64,000 bases of DNA. Origin: Anas platyrhynchos (taxonomy: Eukaryota > Chordata > Aves > Anseriformes > Anatidae). Below, piece by piece: positions 25,281 through 38,693 of the stretch. The position numbers and the translations under genes are program-made. How positions within the stretch are numbered: the first letter of the stretch is position 1; every line of letters begins with the position of its first letter. The notes beneath the pieces were generated by a model. It saw only the letters and a list, made by a program, of their open reading frames with translations, made no database searches and was not told the origin of the DNA. The stretch is taken from positions 4,001,001 to 4,065,000 of the forward strand of contig NC_092607.1 of assembly GCF_047663525.1 (NCBI RefSeq), in the 5' to 3' direction.

Positions 25281-28200
25281 GCTCGTGTCTATTCTAACAT
25301 CAAGGGAGGAAGAGCCTGTGAAACGTGATCCACATGCCAGACCTCCACTCCAATTGCACACTTCACTAATTGAGAAGTTAATGATAAAACTTGTGTTTAG
25401 GCAAGCTTGCAGGGGAAATTCAGAAGGAATACTTGTCTTCTACACAGCATGCACTACTGTAGTGTCCTTGAGTTCAAGAAAGCCTGAATACAGAATTCTG
25501 TGGAACCAGAGAAAGTGACAACAGTACAAGTTGTCTCTAACCTTGCTCTTTTTGGTAAGACATTAAGAAGCTCCTTGAAGCATACCCAAATTTAATTTAC
25601 AGCCACACAGAAAGATTTCTCATACTTCATTGTCTATTTAATACTCCATTGAAACTCTTTCAGAGATCTCATTTTATCAACTAAAAAATGATAATAGGTT
25701 ATCACACATTTAATAACACATCTTTTCTTGAAGTGTCCCTTTCAAAACATAACACCTATTTTTAAAAAATGCTGATGAAAGAGTAAACCACATCCTTCTT
25801 CCCCACCCCCCAAAGTTTCACACCACTTAATTTTAACTGCTTAGACACACCTTCACTTCCATACAGTTCTTATTCTCCTTCTTTAGGAGACATCAGCACC
25901 TGTAAAATTTGTATCTTTGGATATTGTGGGTTTGTGTTTTTTTTGTTTTGTTTTTGTTTTCTTTTGTTTGTTTCTTGTTTTTAACATAGGCATTGAAATA
26001 GAGAAGTCACGCACCTGTCTGAAGCTTTTCCCCCAGTTTGGGATTCACAGAGTCTTTCAATGATACAACCTACAAGGCAGAAGCTCACACTACAGAAACT
26101 CTCAGTGAGGGCACTAACAGGATCTCCCTTCTGTCTGGCCATACATTTCTCCAAAATTGTGTCGTTGTGTTTTGCTTTGCTGACCTTACTACCTGGAGTT
26201 TTCAATCACTGAAATTTGAGCAATGTTTCCCTCTGCAGTAAGAAGGGCAGACAATATAATCACTCAGGAGAGAACAGTAGAAGTAAGAAACAAGAGATTT
26301 GGTTTTACCCTAAAGCTACGTGAGGAGTAGAGTTACTTAGTTCCCTGAAAGGAAGCTCTGTCTGCTACATATATGTAAATATAACTCAAAAAAAAAAAAA
26401 AGCATTAAGTAGAGGTTATCATTATTACTGTCCCTACACAAGTTAATACAATGTGCAGTTTTCTTGATGAAGTAATTACCACTTTACTTCATATGATACT
26501 GAAGCATTAAAGAATATAGCAAAAACTAAAGAACTATATATTTCACTTCAAAAGAGCTGACAAAATTAATATGCAACTGGAAAAAAAGATGACAGAATGG
26601 GAAGGAAGTTCCCAAACAATATTAAGCAGACATTCCACAAGGCTCTAACCACCTCCTCCCCACCCCCCAAAAAAAAAATAAAAATATTTTGGTGACGGTT
26701 TGTTATAGTACGATTACCAATCAAAAGGGTTCAGCTACATTGCTTTCAGAGGTCTAGAAAAACTGCCACCCTGGCTCAAAAAAGTATTATTTGAGATTGA
26801 TGATCTTATCAATTGCTGTCACATTCCACTTCTTTCTTTCATCTGTGCCATTGCAGGCAAGATGGTTATATTCTAAATTGACCTGTCCAATCAATCTGTG
26901 TACAGGCATTGACATATTCCTTTAGAACAAGCGTTCATATAAACACTGAATATGTTTCTATTTAGCAATAGCTTCCTAGGGTAAACATATTTTATCAGAG
27001 CACAATACTTTGTCTTCAACTTTGCATGTAGCTGTTTATTTTGGCCTAACTGCACAGGTTTACTTTGAAAATAATCTAGAACTAAGCATGAAAAGCACTT
27101 GTGGCATATAGTAGGACAAAACTTGAGTCTGTACTGTCTTGTTGTCCTCCCTTCCCATTTTGTTTTCATTTCTACAAAACAAATCCTCAGACAAAAACAA
27201 CTTCATCAGATGCAAGTAAAAGCTACAGCTTAAATGACAGTTCCACAGCAGGTTATGTATGGATCCTACAAATGCCACCGTATATATCAATCTACTCTGC
27301 AAATTGACTTAGAAACAAATATCACCAACTATGCAAAATGTTCCCAGTTCTCAGTCTTTAACCTTGACCTAGAAACCAGGACATTCCTTATCAGCTATGA
27401 AGAACCACTGACTACAAAAGCATAGGAGAAACAAACAAGAGAAAGCTTTTCACAACAAGCAGCAATATATTCTAATCCTACAGTCCTGTTAAGTCTGTCA
27501 ACACTAGGCCCAATAGCACAGGGCTGCTCATTTTCTGGGTCTCTGCAGAAGTGACCCGATAGATTAATTCTACCTCAAAAGAGCATTATTGCAGTACTCA
27601 CCCTTTCAGCAGGTCACTCTTGTTTAGCAATACCTATTTACATTACACTAGTAACAAATCCATATCAAATATTCGCAGGTTTCTCAAGATCAGCTTTCAG
27701 AACAGCACTCAATACATCTACTTAATCCCTATTGATTTAACTGAAGTTAATTTTCCAATGCTGATGCAACAGATTGGGAGCTATCAGTAATAATACATAA
27801 CTCCACCAACTCTTACTAGCTACAGCCTCAGGGTAGACAAAGGGTGTTGAACTTCTACACCTAGGTACCACCTGAGTATCCTCTAAAACCCATTTGTTTC
27901 AGGAACAGTCTTACAGGAACTCCATCCAATTTTATCTTTGCTAGGCTGCAGCTGCTACAACCCCACCCCTGCTATTCCCTTGCACCAGAACTGCTGTTTC
28001 TGCAACTAGGGGGTAAACTGAAAGCCCAAAGTTGCCTGGGTGGTTTTGTCCACTTTGGGGGGGCTGTGTTTTTTTTGTTGGGAATGGAATCAAAATTTTC
28101 TATTGAATCAGTTTGCTGAGTGCAAGAACCCCAGTCCTAGTGTAAGGGGAGGATAAGAGAAAGGAAGCATAACAGTCCTGACTTGGCTCGAGCTGTGGTG

Positions 28201-31200
28201 GAAGTGCAGTGCATGGCATCAGGAAGATGGCATTCCATAGGAATACATTTAAAGGGTTATGGTTTTTTATTTCCAATTAATAAAGGAAAGTCACTTTGTT
28301 GTGACATTGCTTGCTTTTTACACAATATACCACCTTAGCTCCCACCCCAGCATTTAAACAAAGCAAAAACAACAATAAAAAAACATAACATTCAGGATTC
28401 TTTGCGCCCTAACCCAAAAGAGCACAAGTCAACAATGAATATCTATAACGACAGAAAGACAAGGCACATTCAAAAGTACAGAGTCATCTAGTTCTTGGAG
28501 AAAGGTCAGGGAGCCTTTTTGTAAACAAGAATTCAACAGAAAAGAGCTTCAAGGTAGATAAATGAGGTTGAACTTGTAGAGCCCTTCAGTTTTATTTTCA
28601 GCAATGTATCTAAATCTACAATAATTTTATAAGTAACCAGCAAATAGTCTTAAAAGTAAGCTTTTTTATAGAAGAATATGATTAGAGCAGGATATGTTTC
28701 CTATTGTCTTTCTTTCAGTATACCAAAGACATGGCAATTGCAAGCTGTATTAACATGCGATCCTTATTGAAAATATAAGTCTAGAATCACTGTTACGCGC
28801 AAGAAACAAGATGAATCGTCACCTGGCAGTGATCATCAAGTAACAGCAACAGTTAAGACAAACTGTAAAACAAGAAATTGAAGGCAAGATCAATATATTA
28901 ATATCCATGGTTGGTATTCAGCATGTATTTGGTTTATGTACATTCTTACACGTGAGGGTTTTTTTTTCCATAATTAGTTTACAGGGATCATTTGCTCAAC
29001 AAGAGGCTTAAAGTTTCAGTCAGAATGAAACTCCTAACTGAAATTCCAGCAACATAAGCATGCCTGCATGTTATTAAAGGAAATAGTGGAAAGTTTCACA
29101 GGCTGACATCCAGAACGTCTGCGGTTCCTTTTCATATTTTTCTCTTCTTGCAAAGCAGTTATTTGACTAGAACTTTAAATCTTGTGCGCGCGCGAGTGTG
29201 TGAAGCCTGGAAATTTCCACTGCTTTAAGACTTTTAAAAAGCTCTCTCAAGTGTACAGCTCAAACAACTAAGACTTGTGACTAGACACAATCCTCAGTTT
29301 AAGCAAAAGTTTCATGGACAAAAAGCAGTGCTAAGACAGGAAAAAAATGAAAAACTTTACTCGTATACTAATAGCATTGCTTGGATAATCTGAAATGTTA
29401 TCGTACTACACATTAATCTCTTGATAGAGGTCATTTGAGGTCCAACTACAGACAGATGGGCAAGGGAAGATGAAGCAGTTCAGGATAAAGCTGGAGTGGA
29501 TGACATTGCAAGCTACTCTGACCCTCTCAAATGATGGCTCTTCTCGAATTTCCTTAAATCTCTACTAATTTTACATCTCACAGCATCTTACTCTTCACCC
29601 TTACCACCTTCTTATGATCTCTTAACATGGACATTACCAGCCTGACAAGTTTGCTAGTCCTTTCTCTATACCAGACCTCTACAAGTCTTATTTATGAGCT
29701 ACAAACATGCATCACTAGAAGAGAGCTTCAACAGAAAACCCACGGGTGTAACACAGAAATATTCAAAAGCTACTCTACACAGTGCAGATACCTTCTTTTG
29801 TCAGTCTCCTGTACACAGATCAAAAGGAATCCCTTCCTCTTAAGGGGAGGGGGTCAAATGGACATTTGAGGGTAACAGAGGTGCTGCTTTTGTTCTATGC
29901 AATTAAGAGGACAATTTGTAGATCAAGTACTCTTGTTTTTGTAGCTTTTAGAGCTATTATGAAATATTTACTTTAAACACTGTGTAATAAGGAATTTTTA
30001 TGAATTTACTGCATAAAAATTATTTCCTATTTTAATAATTTTGCTTTCAAATATGCAAAAATAAGTTATCTACAAAATGAGAACAAAGCTTACACCAGTA
30101 CATGCCATCAAACTACTAAGCAAACAAATAAGATAACTTTAGTGTTTTGAATCCATTTCATTTTATATATTTCAAAAGGCTACCACACAACTATACTTAC
30201 ATGACAACTACAGCAATATGACTGAGCAAGTATTTTGAAACTTCCTTAAGTAGTTATAACATAAGGACTCTCTCTTGTAACACTTAACAGTTACAACTAA
30301 GCCAAACAAATGGTATAATTATTGGCTCAAAGAATCAAAAATCCACAAATACCTAACATTACCTAGAATGTGGTCATCTCAGCCAGAGATCTGTCCATTG
30401 AGCCAGACATCCCCATTGGTAACATTAGAAAAGCTTCCACGGAAGATTAAGAAAGCAGAGGAGGAATCACTACAGCAAAAGATGCTTCTACGTCTACTTT
30501 AGTACACAGCAGCAATGATGCAGAGAGCTGAAAAGGAACTAGCTAGGAGCCATAATTCCCTGGTTTTGTCCAGCATCTTTAGCCCAGACATTATGTGGAA
30601 AGAAGTCAAAGGAAGTCTCTGGCACAGGCAAAATAAACTGCTGATTTTTGTTGTAGATGCTACCTTTAGAAAGTAAGCTTCTCAGAGCAGGTAACCATTT
30701 TTAACCCACCATCATGAAGTTGAAGAATTTGTTTCACTTCCTCATCCATAAATTTCCAATAGATAAGGAACAGCATTTCCACACATTGTGTGCAGACATA
30801 CACTCTGAATGGTTGTCTAAAAACAAGTTTCAGAGAAGTTCATCCAAGTAGATTGTATCAGCTGCTACACACGGTTGAAAGCAGCATGCAGCATAGACAT
30901 GGCCCTGTTCTGAGGCTCACTAGCCTGCAGCAAGTCTGGTGAAAATAACTCAGACATTTGACAAAACCAGCAAGGTTAATTTGTTAATACATCCCATAGA
31001 ATGATCAGTGATGTGTTAGAATTACATGTTAGCATTCCCCTGTTTTTTCCATATGCACTATCTTTGCTTTAGATTTTTTTTTTCTTCACAGGAAGAACTA
31101 AAATCTTATATTGACTAACTACTCTGAACCATTAAGTTTACTTAAAATACTTGAGTAGAGATTATGTGCATCACTTTTTTTTAGGGTTTTTGGCAAGTAC

Positions 31201-31756
31201 AAGAAATCTTTTATATACAATTTGAACAGAAATTGATTGATGTACTTCAACCAAGTTGGTTTACAAGTGAGTTGGTCACCAGAACTTTTCATGCTGAATC
31301 ACCACTGGAAGTTGCATTCAATTTCACACCACTATCTAGATGTGAATGCTAGTCACGATCTGGCAAGTGGCATTTAATAACAAAGCATTAAATCCATGCA
31401 GCATTATGTTCTCTCTAGAACTACAGCAATATTTGAAAGACTTATTTTTTAAGAACAGTAAGAGGTCTAAAAGACAAAGTCAACTGTTGCTTATGCAACT
31501 CATGAAAGAAGCCCATCTATATACCAGATCTCGTCCTCATGATTTCTGAAGTCACATTTCACTAATTAAAGAGTAAACTAGCACCCTTACAGCTTGCTAC
31601 TCATTTGCCAATATAAAGTAGAAATGCCTGTATTGTTGCACTATGATCCAACACTTTGTATCTTGTGCACTAGCTACAGCTCAGAGCAGTGACAGCCCTG
31701 CCTAGTACTTAGAAAAGCAGAAATTTGAAGGTTTTCAGATGAACAAAGCAGAAAAA

Positions 31757-31810
31757 AATTACAAAAAAGAAATTACAAAAAAAATTACAAAACCTTACTG
31801 CAGTAAGGTT
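31757..31810. repeat. Short tandem repeat abutting a 20-bp perfect palindrome
   Basis: Three copies of aaattacaaaa run directly into a perfect palindrome at 31791-31810 (half-site aaccttactg). Confidence 0.85.
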
Positions 31811-32142
31811 CCATCACTTCGGCTTAATAAAGCATCAGAAACAAGCTGTATTTCACATTTCTTCCCAAGATTATTTCCTTTTAAGTCTTCATTAAAGATA
31901 AGACTCCAAAAGAGACTACAGTAGTCTTGCAGTGGCTGGTGCTAACAAGCCACCATTTGTGTTGTCTCTGCCCAGCAAGCATATGTTTTTACTTATCCAC
32001 CTAGTGCTGCTCAGAAAAGCATGGGGTAAGGAAGACTGCTTAATTTTACTACCCAGCCCATTGCTAACAGATTTCAGGATTGCATCATTGGATAGTTGTC
32101 TTTGAAGACAACATTCGGGAGCACTATCAGCGACAGCTTTAA

Positions 32143-32178
32143 ATATATATATATATGTATATACACATACACACACAC
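32143..32178. repeat. Compound TA/CA microsatellite
   Basis: A TA run passing through gtatatacacatac into a CA run. Confidence 0.9.
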
Positions 32179-35100
32179 TAATTCTCAAATTTGTCACAAC
32201 ACTTAAGGAAGTTCAGGTTTCCAGTAAAACGAGACAGTTTCTTACAGTCTCCACACTGGTACAAGTTTCAGAACAATGGACTTAACAAGGTAAGTGTTAA
32301 GAGTACTACCTATCAGCAGAGAATACTCCATACTTTGTACTCACTGCCTTTGCCCATTATACATATGTACCACTCCAAGTGATCCTGAGAGGTACTCAAA
32401 ACCATAAGCCCTGCTAGGGAAAAAAATCCTTAGAGCTTTGCACAAGCAGCTGACATTCAAGAAGAACAAAAAGGAAAGTTGAGTTGAAAAATGTATCCTC
32501 ACTGAGATGAACTCTTTCACCTTTAGGTTTCAGGAGGGCTAGAAGTCAACTTTAATGTTCCTATTTTCAGATCTGCATGAGTTTCTTTCAAGCTACAGAG
32601 AGGGGTAGAACTTGCACAGTGGTTTTCTGCCTAATCAAGAGAATAAGCCGAAACAGAAGAGCTTGTATAACAAACAAGTAGTAGTCAATAATTTAGGATT
32701 TACACCATAATAAAAAAATACCCATTTTACATAGCTTTCAATAAACCAACCAAATAATATTTCCACACTTCTCCATTTTGTAAAGGAAGCCTGCAGGACT
32801 AAATCCTTAGCTTATTCCCAGAAAAAGACAAGCTTCAGCAAAGTAACTCATAATTACATCTTACAAAAACTTGAAAACCATACACTTTCAAAACACAATA
32901 CTTGCAAAGAGATTATCCCATTGTCTGTTCTATGTGGTTTTTTAGATGGAATGTACAAAGAAGCCTTCAAAGCAGTATCAAAGTCAACAGTTCCATGATG
33001 CATTGTAGAAGAGGAACCCCTTCTTATTCCACAGAAGGTTTAGTTTGAGGTTACTGCACCTTCTGAGTATTTGCTGTAGTGGGAAGTCTGATGAGACGTT
33101 CCCAAAACAGGCAGTTCCCAGAATACCAAACCCATTTAAAGATGTAATTTATGCAAAGCTTGCACAATGCAACATCTCTAAATCCATATCAGGTTTAATA
33201 TGATGACCTACAGGGACCTAGAGGCATCCATTAGCATTCCAGAGCTTCACCTCCAAACTCCTACATGTAATCCCGAACACCAGCACAGCAGAACACAGTA
33301 GCACTTAGTTGCACTTAACTAACCATTCCCCCACTAACCTCTCAGTTCAAGCAGCACAGCGTCCAACAGGTTTTTACCATACCTCACACATAGAAGTTTC
33401 AACACCATGAATTACTGATGCCACCACTCCAAACAAATTCTTTGGTCATACTACTCATTACCTGAGTTTTATCTCAATAAAGATACTATGACTCTTTAGG
33501 ATTTGCTTTGTTTGCAGTCTCATCCATACATTAAACAGCCCCACAGTCTGAAAACAGGGAAACAACAGGTTTTTGTCTTTTTACCCTATCCCACTCAGTC
33601 CCCCATTCTATCACTACCAAAGAAATAGCATTAGTCTACAACTACGCAAGAGGTAGGTGAAGTGCACTATACTGATAATGGTTTTAGACACGCAACCTGT
33701 TTCAGTGCTGCTTTTGAAAAAGCAGACAACACATTTTCTCACTTCCATAAAGCAGAGAACAGGAGGAAGAAAATCTTCGTAACTCGGAAGTATCACACAC
33801 ACGATATTCCGTGCATCTATATACATAAACCTACCTTGAAAATGTGTCTCTAAAAGGCCTGCTGGATATACCTGTAGTACTAAACTACTTCAATCCACAG
33901 CTCTGACACATCCCAATATGCATGGAAGTGTGGAAACAGTAAAGAATATAGGCTTTGTGACAAAAATCTCATGCTCAGCTATGATCAGCAGGTGCTAATC
34001 ATTACAGCTAACAGCATAAGAGTTATATTGTTCTGCAGGTCTTCAGGTGCACCTGATAAATCAGGGCACACTGCTAGGTAGTTTAACCATATGTGTACGA
34101 ATTTTTTGACAAAAAATTGCTTGCCCTGACCTAACAATTATTACATTTTCTGGAGGACTTTCATAGTGTTTCAGGTTTCTAGTATATATTTCATAAACTG
34201 CAATTATAATGGTGTTGGGCTTGAAGTCATGACACTACCCATGCTTGTAGTCTTCAAAAATGAAGATAACTTGATGGTCAGAAAGTCTTTAAAATAAAGT
34301 TTCTAAGAAGGCAATGATCCACAACCTGCCAAAGAACGTTCACAGCAGTTTAGGTGTACCGAAGTCACATTTAACAGAAAAGGTGACAAAAGATAGCAAA
34401 AAAAAAAAAAAAAAGAAAAAAACAGCACGTGCTGTTCACGATAAGTGAACAAAAAGACAAAGGTAGATAAATACCTGCAGAACTGAACTTACCACCTCCA
34501 TTCTTCTAGTGCATCACAAAAGCAGTGATTACTGCAGCGGGAAAACCTTTTTCCCAGCCTCAGAGGTAGATGCCTTACACTGTATCCTAAGTTATCAGCA
34601 GTAACAACTCTGAGTTCCCAGCGTATAAGCAAAACAGGCAGCAAGATCTCCTAGTGCCCTTCTCCTCCTTCTCATTTAAATAGCACACTGTCTTAAGCAA
34701 CTGCCTTTTTCTTACCTCTACAGAATGTCAGAAATAGAGCTGGCTCTAGACAACATAAAAGAAAGACCAGTACACCTACATCTAAAAGCATTAAACCTCA
34801 CCAACAGTAATTCCATATACTTCACACAGAAGACAAATTCCCTTCTGTGACTGAGTTTGGATGCAAGTTAATTTTGTTCTGCTTCAAGGACAATCAGCTT
34901 GCTGGTAACTGTTAGCAGAAAACAAAAGTCACCAATTAAATTTAAAATATTATTAAAGTAATATGGTCTGTCTGAAGTATACCCCCTATTTACACAGGAT
35001 GAAAAAGGATTTGATGTACCTTCCCTCAAATAAATGCAACATAGCAGATCTACTACGGAATATTTGTCCTCTGATTTTAATCAGTAGCAGCTAAATTCTT

Positions 35101-36808
35101 TCACAGTTGCCTCCTCCCTAATACATTACATTTAGAAACGTCAATAGATCTAGCCACAGAAAAAAAAGCACACAGGCATGTTGCCTTAGCATCCAGGTTT
35201 AAGTATTCTTCACCATCCTCTAATATCCTTGGCATAAAGGATACTATTCCTCACCTTCTCCCCTCTGTTTTTTAGTACTTTAAAAAAATACTAAAAATAT
35301 TTAAGATATTTCTAACTACTTATCATCAAAAAGCTTCCATGAACACAATGCAGAATATCCTGTGTCATACAGTCATTCAAGATCACATCTTCAAGAGAGG
35401 CTCATTTAAATGCAGGAGTTGAAGCAACCTCCAGTGTCAGACTGTAGTGTCCAATATCATTTTACATGCTATCAGTGACTTGATTTTGCAGACAAATCTA
35501 ACCAAGATGCCCTTTCTTTATCTTTTAAAGCAGAAATAAAAAAAAAAAAAAAAAAAAACCCTCTTCTATGCAACTGTAACACAGAAATTAATCAAAAAGG
35601 TCTTGACTGTGATTTCTTGTCTAGTATTAACAAAAAAAAGCACATGATAACACTATTGTAGAACAGATTTCCTTCTCCTTCCCACCCTGCATTTTATCTC
35701 AGCTATACATTAATCTGAGTGATATTATGGAAAAAAAAAATTAATGTAAATATGGCAAGCTTTATAGCAAGTTAATAAATCCAAAGACAGAATGAACTAG
35801 GGTTTCAAAAGAAGAATTTAAGAAATCCCACAACTCACATGCCAACATAAAAGCAGACTGGAAACAGTACATTGTTGTCAGGAACAATATTTAAAGCAAG
35901 GCTGAATATTGGGTTTATTCTGCCTGCTACCACACTTCCTTCACTTATCCCCCAACTTCTAGTTTCATATCAGAACAGCAAATCCACTAGTAAGAAGACA
36001 TATTAGTAATAGTAAAAGAGCTGAATGAAATTCAGAACCACAGCCAGAGAAACAGCCCTTTACAACAACTCCTAATAGCAAATAAAATTAGTCGATTATC
36101 ATAGTCTAGTTTATTAAAAAATGAAAAAAACCCGCAATTTAGTCAGTTTCCTCTAAATTGAAGCTCTTATACTGTGGCTTTCACACATATTACTTGTTAC
36201 TATGAAGTTACCTTGTATTTGTATTTGGAACACACATTTTTGCGTCCTTCTACTATCAGGAGGTGGTATTTTAGTATAAAATATTTATTTTACAACAGTG
36301 ATGACTGATATTTAAGCATATGTTAAGTTTCCTCTTTAAGGAATATACATAAAAATATTTTAAGGAATATATATATGATAGATATTGTATAGCTAGACGT
36401 TACTGACTCTTATGTTTCCAAATTTGCTTCAGTTCTGTCTTACTGTTCCTAATAAATTATAAATCTTTTAAGTAAAAGTTAACAGACAATACTAAAGGCT
36501 GAATCAATTATTTCTTTATTCTTTTAACAGGTTAAGCAGGAAGGAAATACATCATGAATAAAAGAGACTAATTTAAAACTGATCACTAGATGAGCTGACA
36601 AAAGTGAGAAGCTTCTCTTTTAAAAGAAAACCTCAGCCTATGCCAAAGACCAGGAGCAGAAACCACAAACAGAACCAACTTTAGAACCAAAGAGGACTCT
36701 GGGAACTATGTCAACCTCAGACAAGATCCCCACCCATGTTTACCTCCATTTACACCCCAGTATCACTAACACCTTTTCCAGGGAGCAGTCTGTGACCTCC
36801 CCCTCCTA

Positions 36809-36860
36809 GCCCCCCCCCACACACACACCAAAAAAAATTGTATACACACACACACACACA
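36809..36860. repeat. C run with two (CA)n tracts
   Basis: C9-10, then CA repeats, an A run, tgtata, and a second CA tract of about nine units. Confidence 0.9.
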
Positions 36861-37249
36861 GATGTTTTCTTATCTCCATCCCTCAACAACAGCTTCATTG
36901 CAGCTGTGAGGCAGAAACAAATAGAGGCAATGGAAATCACCTTTCATTTCCACTATTCTCATCCCTTTCCTCATTAGCAGAGATATGAGAAGTCACCTCT
37001 GAAACTTACCAACACTACAGGATGATCAGAAGGAGAATGCAGATAACAAGGTCTTTGGAACCGCCTGTGTATGAGATAAACCCAGCAGAATGGCAGATGG
37101 GGCCATTCTAGCCCAGGTATCTCACCCACACACACACCTTTTACCCAGGCTGAGAATCAGAATTAGACGCTTCTAAATACAAGACTGGGAAATTCCGAGC
37201 GACCCCAAGGCTCCCAGCGCTGCACGAGGAACCTCCACCCAAACTCCCC

Positions 37250-38000
37250 TTACTTGGAAACGCATCACACAGCGACGCGAGAAGCCTCCAGCCCCGCACG
37301 GCAGCCTCCCGCCTCAGCCGTGCCCGCAGCTCACTGCGCGCAGCCCCCAGGTTACAGCGCTTGCGGAGAGGTAAAGGCGCAGAGGCGCTGCCTGGGGCAC
37401 CCCCTCGCCCCCAGCCCAGGGGTTACTCCTCACACCCGACCCGACCGCGCTCCCCTCTCTCGGGAAGCCGCCTCCGCGCGAGGAGAGGGCGGCAGGCCGG
37501 GGAGAGGGACGCCCCTCAGGGCCAACCCCGGGCTGCTCCGTGCCCAGCCGGGGGCAGCCGCCCGCCCGCCCTCCCCCTGCCCGCTCCCAGCTCGGCGCTG
37601 GAAGCCGGGAGCCAGGCAGAGAGAAGAACCAGCCGCAGCCGCAGCCGCTCTCCTCCCTCTCTCCCTCCCTCCGCTCCCTCCCTCCCAGCCCCGCTCACCT
37701 GGGAAAGGCGCCAAGGCGCAGCTCCTGCTCCCCGTCTCCCCCGCGCTCAGCCGCTCGCCGCCATTTTCCTCGCTGCCCACATTTAAATAGGAACCGGCCT
37801 CCGCCAGCCGCCCGGCGCGGGGCGCGCTGGGAGCTGTAGTAGGGCGGCGCGCGGGGCAGCGCGGTACTTGTAGTGTCACGGGGAGCCACCGCCCCAGCCG
37901 CCCCCTGCCCGCCCGCCCCCGGGGGCTCCCCTGGGCCGTGCTGGGGCCCGGCTCGCTGAGGGGTCGCCCTCCCCTTGCAGCTGAGGGGGGGTTAAGGGGG
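37250..38000 (-). promoter_or_regulatory. CpG-island promoter firing leftward, gene not identified
   Basis: Dense CpG block. On the minus strand it carries two ACTACA-type (ZNF143/SBS) motifs at 37856-37874 and 37822-37840, a TATA-like TATTTAAAT near 37782-37790, and a YY1 motif AAAATGGCGGC at 37757-37767. A splice donor CCCAG|gtgagc follows at 37698. Motif order and YY1 orientation point to transcription on the minus strand. It lies about 7 kb beyond the TRAM1-like stop codon. In human 8q13 NCOA2 lies downstream of TRAM1 on the same strand, so NCOA2 is a candidate, but nothing coding here confirms it. Confidence 0.75.
37699..37800 (-). other. Candidate first, probably noncoding, exon of the leftward gene
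   Basis: It runs from an assumed start near the TATA-like and YY1 elements to the donor gtgagc at 37698. A 12-codon upstream ORF (37747-37782, MWAARKMAASG then stop) would be included only if transcription starts to the right of 37782. The right edge is a guess. On the intron side of the donor, the minus strand has a G-rich run. Confidence 0.45.
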
Positions 38001-38665
38001 AAGCCGTGTGGATACAGGGTTTAACGAAGAGCTTTTTCTACGTGTGAAGGATCACAACGCTGCGAGGCGCCAGCCCCGCACTGCGAGATAGCGGCTGGGG
38101 GGCTTTGCTATACCGAATCCGAGCTGTGCCATTGCAACAGGGGAAAGCCAGGCTGCTTAAGTCAATGCTTAAAATAACACGAACAGGTTGGAGTGAAAGG
38201 TAAGAAGTACACAAATAATACCCATTATTCCCTACTGCAGCTATACGTTAGAGACAGTTTTCAAGCGAAGTCAGAATAGACGTTCAGTATCCATCTGTTT
38301 AAAAAAAATAAAAGGCAAGGACATACAAGACTGGGACCTCAAGTAGTACAACCTAGCCGTGCCCCAGGTTTGCTAGCAGAAATCCTCTTTTTTAGTAATT
38401 TTTAAAACCAGAATTCAAACCATTTCACATTAAAATAGGATGTGTGCAGAATATGGTATAGCGAGGTTTCAGGTACTCATAAAGGTGGTGTATATATATT
38501 TCCAAAATTGAAAGACTGGTTTCATAGAGCACAAAATAATGAAAATGCACAAACTGAAGACCTGCCAAGCTACTCGTACAGAATCCCTTACAGGGCCATA
38601 GCCACAATTTGTATTAAAAAGGGACAAACTAATGGAGCAATTAAGTATACCTTCTAGTAATTCCC

Positions 38666-38693
38666 AAATAAAAAATAAAATAAAATAAAATAA
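38666..38693. repeat. (AAAAT)n microsatellite
   Basis: About five TAAAA units, just to the right of the 37.2-38.0 kb island. Confidence 0.9.

Larger units (their letters stand above)
8651..37249. other. No coding exon recognised; probably large intron(s) of the leftward gene
   Basis: AT-rich sequence with microsatellites, A/T tracts and a GC-richer patch at about 13.42-13.67 kb that gives no convincing protein. Small or noncoding 5' exons would be invisible by eye. Confidence 0.5.

Noticed and set aside
37254-37889. ORFs of 60-178 codons on both strands at the 37-kb island
   Set aside because: Same GC effect. The minus-strand frames run through the splice donor at 37698 into the G-rich intron start, and none has a recognisable domain.
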